Part shown: positions 55,274 to 64,000 of the stretch, piece after piece
How the letters are laid out: each line of letters begins with the position of its first letter
Position numbering within the stretch: the stretch's first letter is position 1
Assembly: GCA_007115705.1 (NCBI GenBank)
Contig: QXEO01000546.1
Coordinates: forward strand, 13,506,010-13,570,009
Length of the DNA stretch: 64,000 bases
Source: Dactylis glomerata
Taxonomy: Eukaryota; Streptophyta; Magnoliopsida; Poales; Poaceae
Reading direction: 5' to 3'
Program-made: the position numbers and the translations under genes
Notes under the pieces: generated by a model
What the model saw: only the letters and a program-made list of their open reading frames with translations
Database searches by the model: none
What the model was told of the DNA's origin: nothing

Positions 55274-55676
55274 CCCCCCTTGACTTAGGTTTTCGGGGAT
55301 GATGAAATACGCAAAGGGGCGATGGCAGAAGTGGGCCAGAGGGCTCTCACCATAGGGCGGGGCGGCCAGGGGCTGGGCCGTGCCCCCTGGTGGTGAGGCT
55401 GCCCTGTGGCCTCTCTCGCCTCCTCCTTCTGGCTACCTCAGTCTTCTGGCAAAATATAATTTTCTGGTATTTTTCTGGAATTTTCCTGATCTTCAAAATA
55501 TGGTGCCTTGATGGTCCTTTTTCCAGCAGAATCCTGACTCCGGCAGCAAATCCTCCAATGATCATCAAACATGTAAAAATAGAGGAAATAACATAAGTAT
55601 CATCTCTAAATGTGAAATATATCAATGAACAACAGTAAATTATGATACAAAATAGTGATGCAAAATGGACGTATCA

Positions 55677-57362
55677 ACCCCCCAAGCTTAGACCTCGCTT
55701 GTCCCCAAGCAAAAACTAAACTCGGTAAACATGACCACAGGTTTATGGAGTGAAGTGTCGATAATCAAAATACGGACAAGAAGCATCACATTTACCAAGG
55801 CACGAGTTATAATAGACAGCAACTTCCCTTTATAAGATATAGACTTGCAATAAGTAAAAGGGAATCACAAATAAAGATGCACAAGGTAAACTATAATTGG
55901 TGGTGGCAAACCTTAATTCTTGGTCAGAGAACAATGAACAAACTATACTAGCTTTTTAATGGAGCCTTTTTAAAACAGAGCTAATATAGCAAAAATCATA
56001 TGATCAACGAAACAAACTTTTTGCGTTCATAGAAAGCTTTCAAAGATATATTCCTTCAGACAAAAGCATTGTACTAACAAAAAGAAGTAAGTAGACATGA
56101 TTAAACAGATCAACATATGGATGAGTGAAACATAACAACTCAAATGTTTGCTTGAGATAGAAGGGAATAGGTTGACTCAACATGAAAGTAAAAGATAGGC
56201 CCTTTGCAGAGGGAAGCAGGGATCAACATGTGCTAGAGCTTTTCATTTTTAAAATAGAGGTAAAAATTGTTTTGAGAGGTGGTTGCTTTCGTCAATGACT
56301 AGCAACGGAGTTCTTGATATCTTCCATACTAAACAAGTGAGAGCGGTTCCGAGATGTTTGATTAATTGGCACATCGGTGCTCTTTTATAGCTTGGCATTC
56401 CTCCCCACCTTTTCCTTTCTCAAACCATGGCTAACCGATTCCATCGGGTGCCGACCAACTTTCACATACCATGGAGGAGTGCATTTTTCTTTTCTTTTTG
56501 AGATTATAATGGTCTGACCAGCTCCCTTGCAAAATTAATGATGAGCAGATGAAGCTGCCTAGTCGAGGGGTACTCAATTTAGTATGGAAGATAACAAACC
56601 CATCCACTACGTCCTCATGAGCTAAAAATAGTGGAACAAAATGAGAAGTGTTTGAAGGTTTTTGAAAGGTAGGACATGAAAATTTACTTGGAATGGCTTG
56701 AAATACCATGCATAGGAATTTATAGTGGACTCTTTGGAAGTGACTTGGTTTTTAGGAGTTGGATGCACGAGAAGTATTTTCTCTTAGTACAGGTCTTTGG
56801 CTAGCAAGGCTGGGTAGCAAGTATAAGAGTTGCATGAAACAAACAAACATACATATAATAAGAACAATCATGCAAACTTCCTTGAAGGTACAATGATTTT
56901 AACTTTGAGAATAAAAATGCTTATAAGCCAAACATGAAGGAAAACTGAAGTGATGTATCTACAAGCACTTCTTTCTTCTTTTCTACTCAAACCTCAAGGT
57001 AATGTTGCTACTAACCAAGCTAAGTTTGCCAAAACCAACTAAATTTACTCATGCTCCCAAAGTGATACCAATTCTAATCAACAAGACTAATCATATAAGA
57101 AACATTGCAAACTAAAATAAAGTGTGCGGAAAGTAAACGATAAAACTTCTCATTAATATTTCATTACCGCAACTCACACCAAGGGATACATAGATAACCA
57201 ACTAAGGAGGATACTTCCACACTGCAAACTATTCTATAAGATAACTTCTCTATTCATGATAAGACTCTACTTGAAAAGTAAATGAGTAAAAGGTGATGAT
57301 GTGATACCGTGGCACTCCCCCAAGCTTGGAACAAGCCAAGGGGATGCCTATACCATGATGAA
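55677..57362 (-). other. Non-coding 3' interior of element 2
   Basis: Starts with a purine-tract complement (ACCCCCCAAGCTTAGACC) and holds AT-rich sequence without a recognisable gene. It shares patches with element 1's interior. A second purine-tract-like motif (complement of TCCCCCAAGCTTGG) lies near 57315, just after the small ORF ends. Confidence 0.7.
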
Positions 57363-57710
57363 TTACTCCTTTGGCGGTGGTGGGATCACCCTTGGGTTAA
57401 TTAAATGTTCCAGCATCCTGCGAAGCCCGAGATTCTCTTCTTGAAGTATCTCTATCTTCCTCTCCAGAACTCGGTATTGGGCACAGAGCTCGTCAGTGAC
57501 CAGCATACCTTCCTTTATCACGGGCATGAAATTCAGATCCAAGACTGGGAATGTTGGTCCCCGCATATCATGAGAAAGGGCACGTCCGGTGTTCATTGAT
57601 CCTACAAAAGTTGAGTTCCTTGCCCTTGATTTTCTAGCTTCCTGTTCCTCTTTCAGCTTGGGGTCTTCTTCTCTAGGCCTCTTCCCCTTGTCGTCGCTTG
57701 AAGGAGCCAT
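57363..57710 (-). CDS. Small ORF downstream of pol in element 2 (115 residues), own promoter
   Basis: From the ATG at 57710 the product begins MAPSSDDKGKRPREEDPKL, a charged, nuclear-signal-like N-terminus. It continues with TFPVLDLNFMPVIKEGM and ends with a leucine-rich helix, YRVLERKIEILQEENLGL, likely a coiled coil. The tail is proline-rich. It occupies the env-like position between pol and the 3' LTR but has no membrane segment; the hydrophobic extension upstream of this ATG overlaps the promoter and is probably untranslated. A TATA box 96-104 bp upstream suggests its own transcript. Function unknown. Confidence 0.6.
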   Translation of the reverse strand: MAPSSDDKGKRPREEDPKLKEEQEARKSRARNSTFVGSMNTGRALSHDMRGPTFPVLDLNFMPVIKEGMLVTDELCAQYRVLERKIEILQEENLGLRRMLEHLINPRVIPPPPKE

Positions 57711-57805
57711 GGTGCTCTCAAAACTAAGAACAATCTCCTGACAAAAACAGCTCAAAACAAAACACGACGAGAAAACGATATACAAACCTCGGGGACTCCG
57801 GGGGG

Positions 57806-57814
57806 TTATATAGG
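57806..57814 (-). promoter_or_regulatory. Internal TATA box upstream of the small ORF
   Basis: CCTATATAA on the minus strand is preceded by a GC-rich block (57870-57950). That block resembles the block around 55350-55420 in element 2's LTR (both contain GCCCCCTGGTGGTGAGG). An internal copy of the LTR promoter is the simplest reading. Confidence 0.55.
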
Positions 57815-58049
57815 CAAAAATTATACATCGAGACGAAATCACAGGAGGAAACCGGGACGGAAACGAGCTCCGGGTGGACTCACCACAGGGCGGCGCGGCC
57901 TGGAGTGGGCACGCGCCCCCTGGTGGTGAGGAGCCACTGGACTCTGTCTCCTGCCCGTTTTCGTCTCGCGATTTTTCATATCTAGCAAAAACAATAAAAA
58001 ATATTAATGGAAAAGTCTTTCGCGAACCTTTTCTGACTAGAACTGTTAC

Positions 58050-61000
58050 CTATTCGAAAACAAACTCTGCAGGTTCCTGCAAATTGTCCTGGATGAATTC
58101 TTCTGGAGAAACTGTTTCAATTACATCAACATCTTCATTATAAGAATCTCCAACAATATAATGTTTGAGTCTTTGCCCATTCACCACTTGTGTAGTGTCA
58201 TCTTTCAACGAAGCAATCTTTATCGCACCTGAGCGGTACACTTAAACAATAACATATGGTCCTTCCCATTTAGAGAGTAATTTTCCTGCAAAAAATCTGA
58301 GACGAGACCTATACAATAGAACTTTCTCACCAACATAAAACTCTCTTTTAAGAATTCTCTTATCATGCCATTGCTTGACTTTCTCTTTGAAAAGTATGGC
58401 ATTCTCATAGGCTTCGTTTCTCCACTCATCTAGAGAACTCAAATCTAACAATCTTTTCTTACCGGCAAGTTTAAAATCCCTATTAAGCTCTTTCACTGCC
58501 CAAAAAGCTTTGTGTTCTAATTCTAAGGGCAAGTGACACGCTTTTCCATAAACCATCTTGTAAGGAGACATGCCCATGGGGTTCTTATAAGCAGTTCTAT
58601 AAGCCCATAAAGCATCATTTAACTTGCTAGCCCAGTTTTCCCTAGATCTATTGACAATCTTCTGCAAGATAGACTTGATCTCTCTATTTGAAAGCTCTAC
58701 TTGCCCACTAGTTTGAGGATGATAAGCAGAAGCAATTCTATGATTAACGTCATATCTAGCAAGAGTTTTTCTAAAACCACCATGAATAAAATGAGAACCT
58801 CCGTCAGTCATAAGATATCTAGGCACACCAAACCTAGGAAAAATAACGTCTTTAAGCATTTTTAACGAGGTCTCACCATCGGCACTCTTCGTAGGTATGG
58901 CCTCTACCCACTTGGTAACATAATCAATAGCAACAAGTATGTGAGTATAGCCTTTTGAAGGAGGAAAAGGACCCATAAAGTCAAATCCCCAACAATCAAA
59001 CGGTTCAATAACAAGAGTGTAACTCATAGGCATTTCATTTCGTCTAGAAATATTACCAACTCTTTGACATTCATCACAAGATAAAACATACCTTCTAGCA
59101 TCTTTAAAGAGGGTTGGCCAATAAAAACCTGATTGTAGAACCTTTTGTGCAGTTCTATCTCCAGCATGATGTCCTCCATAAGCACTGTCATGACATTTTC
59201 TTAATATTTCTTGTTGCTCATATTCTGGAACACATCTTCGCATAATACCATCAACTCCTTCTTTATATAGGTGTGGGTCATCCCAAAAATAGTGCCTCAA
59301 ATCATAGAAGAATTTTCTTCTTTGCTGAGCTGTAAAGGTTGGAGGCAAATATTTGGAAACAATGAAGTTAGCATAATCAGCATACCAAGGAAGGTCTCGC
59401 GAAGTTACATTTATTGAAGCCAACTGTTCATTTGGAAAACTATCATTAACAGGAATAGGATCAAAAGAAATGTTTTCCAATCTAGACAAGTTGTCAGCCA
59501 CAGGATTTTCAGCACCTTTCCTATGTACGATATGCAAATCAAACTCTTGTAAAAGCAACACCCATCTAATAAGCCTAGGTTTAGCATCCTTCTTCGTCAT
59601 AAGATATCTAATAGCCGCGTGATTAGTATGAATAGTAACTTTAGAATCAACAATATAAGGTCTAAACTTGTCACATGCAAAAACAACAGCAAGAAACTCT
59701 TTCTCAGTAGTAGCATAATTCTTCTGAGCAGCATCAAGAGTCTTACTAGCATAATGAATAACATTCAACTTATTATCTACGCGCTATCCAAGAACAGAAC
59801 CAACAGCAAAATCACTAGCATCACACATAATTTCAAAGGGTAAATTCCAATCAGGTGGTTGAACAATAGGAGCAGTAGTTAAAGCCTTCTTAAGAGTTTC
59901 AAAAGCTTCCTTACAATCATCATCAAAGACAAATGGTACATCTTTTTGAAGAAGATTAGTAAGAGGCTTTGAAATCTTAGAGAAATCTTTAATGAACCTC
60001 CTATAGAAACCAGCATGACCAAGAATACTACGAATACCTTTAACATCTCTGGGACAGGGCATCTTCTCAATTGCCTCAACTTTTGCTCTGTCAACTTCAA
60101 TACCTCTTTCAGAAATTTTATGTCCAAGGACAATTCCTTCATTCACCAAAAAGTGGCATTTCTCCCAATTAAGAACAAGGTTAGTTTCTTCACATCTCTG
60201 TAAAACTTTATCAAGATTGTGCAAACAATTATCAAAAGAAGTTCCATAAACGGAGAAATTGTCCATGAAAACCTCCACAATTTATTCACAAAAACCATGA
60301 AAAATAGCAGACATGCATCTTTGAAAAGTAGCAGGAGCATTGCATAAACCAAACGGCATACGTATATAAGCATAAGTTCCATAAGGACAAGTAAAAGTGG
60401 TTTTCTCTTGATCCTCCTTTCTAACAGCAATCTGAGAGAAACCAGAGTAACCATCCAGAAAACAAAAATGAGTCTTCTTAGACAACCTCTCTAACATCTG
60501 ATCTATAAATGGTGAAGGATAATAATCTTTCTTAGTAACCTTGTTAACTTTTCTATAGTCAATGCACATCCTATAACCAACTACTACCCTTTGAGAAATA
60601 AGCTCGTTATTCTCATTAGGCACGACCATCATACCTCCTTTCTTAGGAACACAATGAACAGGGCTAACCCATCTACTATCAGCAATAGGATAAATAATAC
60701 CAGCATCAAGGAGCTTCAATACCTCATTTCTTACCACATCCTTCATCTTGGGAATTAAGCGGCGTTGATGTTCCACAACTGGCTTCACGTCTTCCTCCAT
60801 ATTAATAGCATGCTGACATAAAGTGGGGCAAATCCCTTTTAAATCATCAAGAGTATATCCCATAGCTCCTCGATGTTTCCTCAATATCTCCAATAACCAT
60901 TCTTCATCCTTTCTTGAAAGCTTACAACTGATAATAATAGGATATATTTTCTTATCATCTATATAAGCATATTTAAGATCATCAGGTAAAGGTTTTAATT

Positions 61001-61139
61001 CAAAAACAGGATCTTTCTTAGGTGGCAAAGTGGTACCAAGATCCTCCACAGGTAAATTGTGCTTAATCAGCGGTTGTTGACGAAGAAAAATATCGTCAAT
61101 CTCTTCTCTTTCCTTCCTGAAAACCTCACTTTCATGGTC
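58050..61139 (-). pseudogene. Athila-type pol of element 2 (RT, RNase H, integrase), truncated
   Basis: One reading frame covers the RT (SRWVSPVHCVPKKGG, YRMCIDYRKVNK, MPFGLCNAPATFQRCM), RNase H (YASKTLDAAQKNYATTEKE), the integrase HHCC region (GGHHAGDRTAQK, CDECQRVG) and its core (AIDYVTKWVE, TDGGSHF, YHPQTSGQVE). It is interrupted by three in-frame stops (60282-60284, 59784-59786, 58242-58244) without frameshifts. The RT active site reads FMDN (60258-60269) where the family has FMDD, a catalytic loss. The 5' part (protease, gag) is cut off at 61140 by element 3. Confidence 0.92.
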
Positions 61140-62698
61140 TGATACGTCTCAAACGTATCTATAATTTTTGATGCTCCATGCTTGTTTTTACACCATTTGC
61201 CTATTGTTTCGTTACACTTAGTGGCATTTTTATGCATTTTCCGGAACTAACATATTAACGAAGTGCCACAGTGCCAGTTCCCTATTTTCTGCTATTTTTG
61301 TGTTTCAGAGTGATACACAGGAAATATTCTCGGAATTAGACGAAACAAGTTCCTAAAGTCTTATTTTACCCGGAAGCTTCCAGAGATTCGAAGAGAAGTA
61401 GGAGGGGGGCCACCAGGGCCCCACACACAGGGGCGGCGCGGCCAGGCCCTGGCCCGCGCCACCCCCGTGTGAGGGCGCCTGGCCCCACCTCTGACGACGC
61501 CCCTTCACCTATAAAGACCCCCCGACGAGAAAAACCTAAGTACCCGATCAGTTTTCCAGAACACATCACGATCCGCCGCCGCCGTCGACCCGAAGATCGG
61601 GAGGGTCCAGAAGCTCTTCCCGGCACCCTGCCGGAGAGGGGAATTGCCACCGGAGGTCTTCTTCATCGCCATGCTTGCCTCCGGAGCGATGAGTGAGTAG
61701 TCTACCTTGGACTATGGGTCCATAGCAGTAGCTAGATGGTTGTCTTCTCCACTATGTGCTTCATGTTTAGATCTCATGAGCTGCCTTACATGATTGAGAT
61801 CACCGTTATGTAATCCTACATGTTTGGTTTGTTGGGATCCGATGAATATTGGTGTTTATGATTAAGTTGCTGTACTGAATTATATCTTTTGTTATCTCTA
61901 TGTTGTTTATGATCTTGCATGCTCTCCGTTGTTAGTAGCTATCTTGGCCGAGTAGTTGCTAGTGACTCCAAGAGGGGGTATTTATGCTCGATAGTGGGTT
62001 CATGCCTCTATTTCACCTGGGGGAGTGACAGAAACCTCTAAGGTGGTAGATGTGCTGTTGCTACTAGGGAGAAAACAACATTCATATGCTCAAGGGCATA
62101 TGCTTTGTTTACATTACACACTTTGCTTAATGCAATTATCTGTTGTTCGCAACTTAATACTTCTAGGGTGTTCGGATTGATATCCCCGGGGGTGGATTAT
62201 TAGTCATAGATGCAGTTGGATGGCGGTCTATGTATTTTGTTGTAATGCCCAGAGTAAATCTCATAGTGATCTTCTTGACATATCACGTTTATCTTTATTC
62301 TATCAATTGCCCAACTGTAATTTGTTTACCCAGCATGTGTTATTTTATCTATGGAGAGACACCACTAGTGAACTGTGGACCCCGGTCCTATTTCCATCAT
62401 ATTGCTATCACCTGTTTACTTTACTCGTATTGTTTACTTTACTCGCATACTATATTGTTTTCCACTCGATACACTCATAACCTTTGTTTCAAGCAAACCG
62501 GTGAGATTGACAACCTCATCGCACGTTGGGAACAAAGTATTTGTTTGTGTGTGTGCAGGTTCCGCGACACCTTCAGTCGTCATTGTCTCTCTTCTCCTGT
62601 TCGATAAACCTTGGTTTCTTAAACTGAGGGAAAACTTGCTGCTACACTCATCATACCTTCCTCTTGGGGTTCCCAACGGGCTGGTTATTCACCACGCA
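61140..62698 (+). repeat. 5' LTR of element 3
   Basis: About 1.56 kb, colinear with element 1's LTRs in reverse (roughly 85-90% identity by eye). The end is taken at CACCACGCA by comparison with element 1. The primer site then lies about 57 bp downstream instead of about 11, so the true LTR end may extend toward 62747. TATA box TATAAAG at 61510-61516. Confidence 0.8.
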
Positions 62699-62755
62699 CA
62701 AGGACAGTCTGCTCCCACGTCAACTATACACCACCACACGTAGCAGCCACTTTTC

Positions 62756-62773
62756 TGGCGCCATTGCCGGGGA
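62756..62773 (+). other. Primer-binding site (tRNA-Asp) of element 3
   Basis: TGGCGCCATTGCCGGGGA, one mismatch from the tRNA-Asp complement seen in element 1. Confidence 0.85.
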
Positions 62774-62932
62774 AGCGAGAAGCCTTCTGCGAGGGGAGTT
62801 CTTCGCACACACATTCTTTACTTTGTTATTGTTTTGCTTTACTTTATTTATTTTACCTGCATTGTTTTTTTATCAAAACCCCAAAAAAAATTAGAATCCT
62901 TGGCAGTTGTTATTTCTTTACTTTATTTTATC

Positions 62933-63526
62933 ATGTTGATCCCTAAGTACGTTCTAGAGGACCTCTCAGTAGGTAGTGGTTCTATTATTGGCAAAAGTAA
63001 CATTGAGGAGTTCTTTAATCACATTAGTATGCATGAGGAAGATAAGGAAAAGTCTTGGGTTGAGCTTGCTCCTAGTATTGAAGTTGCTTCTGTTATATTA
63101 ATTGACATGTTGGAAACTAGGTTTGCTAGTCTTAATCCTTTTATGCAATATATGTTCCTTAAGCTTCATGAAATTGAGGATCCCGAAAAGAAAGCTTTTA
63201 TCTTAGAAACTTTGCGCCTATAATTTAAGGATGTCGTTATTGAAGCTAGGAAAGTTCTTAAACGTTTTAATAAACTCGGTTCACCTATAAAGGTTATTGA
63301 TACTAATGATGAGGAGACCGAAATACCTATACCTTGCAAGCTTTTGGGATTGAATGATGCTTTCGAAAACAATTTTGCCTGGATCTGTCCTGAAAATCTT
63401 TTTGATGAGAATAGTGTACCGAAGCATGATCACAAAGGGTCTTCAAAAACTTATGTGGATGAAATACAATGCCTTATTGATAAGACCTCTGCAATTGATC
63501 TTAATGCTTCATCTGATATTACTTGA
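62933..63526 (+). pseudogene. Gag-like gene of element 3 with one in-frame stop
   Basis: From the ATG at 62933 the frame runs to TAA at 63221-63223 and continues open to 63526. Visible pieces are VELAPSIEVASVILIDMLET, FMQYMFLKLHEIEDPEKKA and PIPCKLLGLNDAFENN. It sits where element 1 has its gag-like ORF but is a different sequence. After it, both elements share the same downstream non-coding text. No pol motif follows within the window. Confidence 0.6.
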
Positions 63527-64000
63527 TTCGCAATTTTCTGCGCCTAGCTCAAAGGCGTTAAAGAAAAGCACTCTTGGGAGATAACCCAATGTTTTATTTT
63601 CAGTACTTTTTCTTTTATTTGAGTCTTGCAAGTCATTACTACTGTAATGACCGCTCCTTATCTTGTTTATTTCATTTTTGTGCTAAGAGAAGCCTCTAAT
63701 TTGAGTGAGGTAAAGATTTGGGGATGTTGCTGTCCTGAAACTGTTTTCGGTGCTGCACCGTAAGAATTCGTGAAAATTCTCTGTTTATCTTTTGGACCTG
63801 CGATTTCTTGTGCATATGACCCAGGTTATATCCAAACTTTTCTTAGTTGAACACTTTTTGATTTGAGCAACAGAAAATCCCTCAAAAATTCGACCTTTGT
63901 CAGCTGATCAGTTTTGACAGATTTCTGCCAATATTTGTGTTTGCCACTTTATCGCTTTCTTTTTAGTTTTCTTTATCACGGAACTTTTGGGGAGGTTGCT

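Larger units (their letters stand above)
46575..55676 (-). repeat. 3' LTR of Athila-type element 2, split by element 1
   Basis: The LTR runs from TGATGACCCACAAG (46575) to 47690 and resumes at 55274 to end in GGACGTATCA (55676). It is about 1.51 kb after removing element 1 and the duplicated CCCCC. It lies in minus orientation, with a purine tract (complement of ACCCCCCAAGCTT) just inside at 55677. Its first 497 bp recur inverted at 27861-28357. It inserted into TNP2; the other LTR is beyond the window. Confidence 0.9.
61140..64000 (+). mobile_element. Athila-type element 3 (same family as element 1), continues past window
   Basis: It begins TGATACGTCTCAAACG at 61140 inside element 2's pol and lies in plus orientation. 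The LTR, tRNA-Asp primer site and first part of the interior are present; the right end is outside. From 63535 on, the interior matches the reverse complement of element 1 (52150-52745), including 'GGAGATAACCCAA' and 'GCGCCTAGCTCAAAG'. The two are therefore the same family in opposite orientations. Confidence 0.9.

Noticed and set aside
57711..57842. Hydrophobic N-terminal extension of the small element 2 ORF, resembling a signal peptide
   Set aside because: It lies upstream of the better ATG at 57710 and overlaps the TATA box and leader, so it is most likely untranslated.

Overview
The window looks like a piece of a large, repeat-rich grass genome of the wheat/barley tribe (Triticeae). This rests on Angela/WIS/BARE-type Copia LTRs, CACTA ends with the 'TTTAGTCCCGGTT' subterminal motif, Athila-type and chromovirus Gypsy elements stacked inside each other, and a plant class III peroxidase gene. 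There is no bacterial, organellar or rRNA sequence. Nearly all of the window is transposable element. The only convincing host gene is the peroxidase at 6814-8000 (minus strand).

Region 1 (1-25.9 kb) is an old genic island. A Copia LTR (511-2191, minus) abuts a decayed Copia pol (2192-4615). Next comes a family of DUF26/Gnk2-type (cysteine-rich repeat secretory protein) fragments at 4616-5202, 8300-8789, 9740-10001 and 23672-24030, and two peroxidase copies: an intact one at 6814-8000 and a promoter-plus-signal-peptide relic at 17857-18320. The arrangement implies a duplicated peroxidase+DUF26 unit, later broken by a CACTA fragment, a MuDR-like (MULE) transposase pseudogene (14.9-17.6 kb), several short repeats, and a LINE (18321-23671, minus) with an uninterrupted endonuclease-reverse transcriptase ORF and a visible GCTTTGT target duplication.

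Region 2 (25.9-46.6 kb) is a CACTA (Caspar-like) landscape. It starts with a CACTA terminus at 25891 and a minus-strand ORF1 with an Ulp1-type cysteine protease domain. A broken TNP2 transposase gene (41481-43962, plus) is partly repeated in inverted orientation at 45585-46574. Both copies carry the same LTR fragment inserted at the same base, so the locus is a large imperfect palindrome. Into one arm jumped a 13.1-kb Gypsy chromovirus (28403-41480, minus; TSD GTATG) with 3.6-kb, almost identical LTRs. It has a gag-pol ORF with a one-base frameshift near the gag start and an extra 260-residue ORF between the 5' LTR and gag. The leader has a consensus splice donor, and both ORF starts are immediately preceded by acceptor-like sequences.

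Region 3 (46.6-64 kb) is a nest of Athila-type Gypsy elements. Element 2 (minus) has its 3' LTR split (46575-47690 and 55274-55676). Its pol carries three in-frame stops and an Asp-to-Asn change in the RT active site. Downstream of pol is a 115-residue ORF with its own TATA box. Element 1 (47691-55273, minus; TSD CCCCC) lacks pol, sits inside element 2's LTR, and itself contains a 481-bp solo LTR (TSD ATAAG). Element 3 (61140 to window end, plus) belongs to element 1's family and interrupts element 2's pol.

Most element genes are decayed and do not act together with host genes. What can be read is a sequence of insertions: peroxidase/DUF26 duplication, CACTA and Athila element 2, inverted duplication, elements 1 and 3, and very recently the chromovirus.
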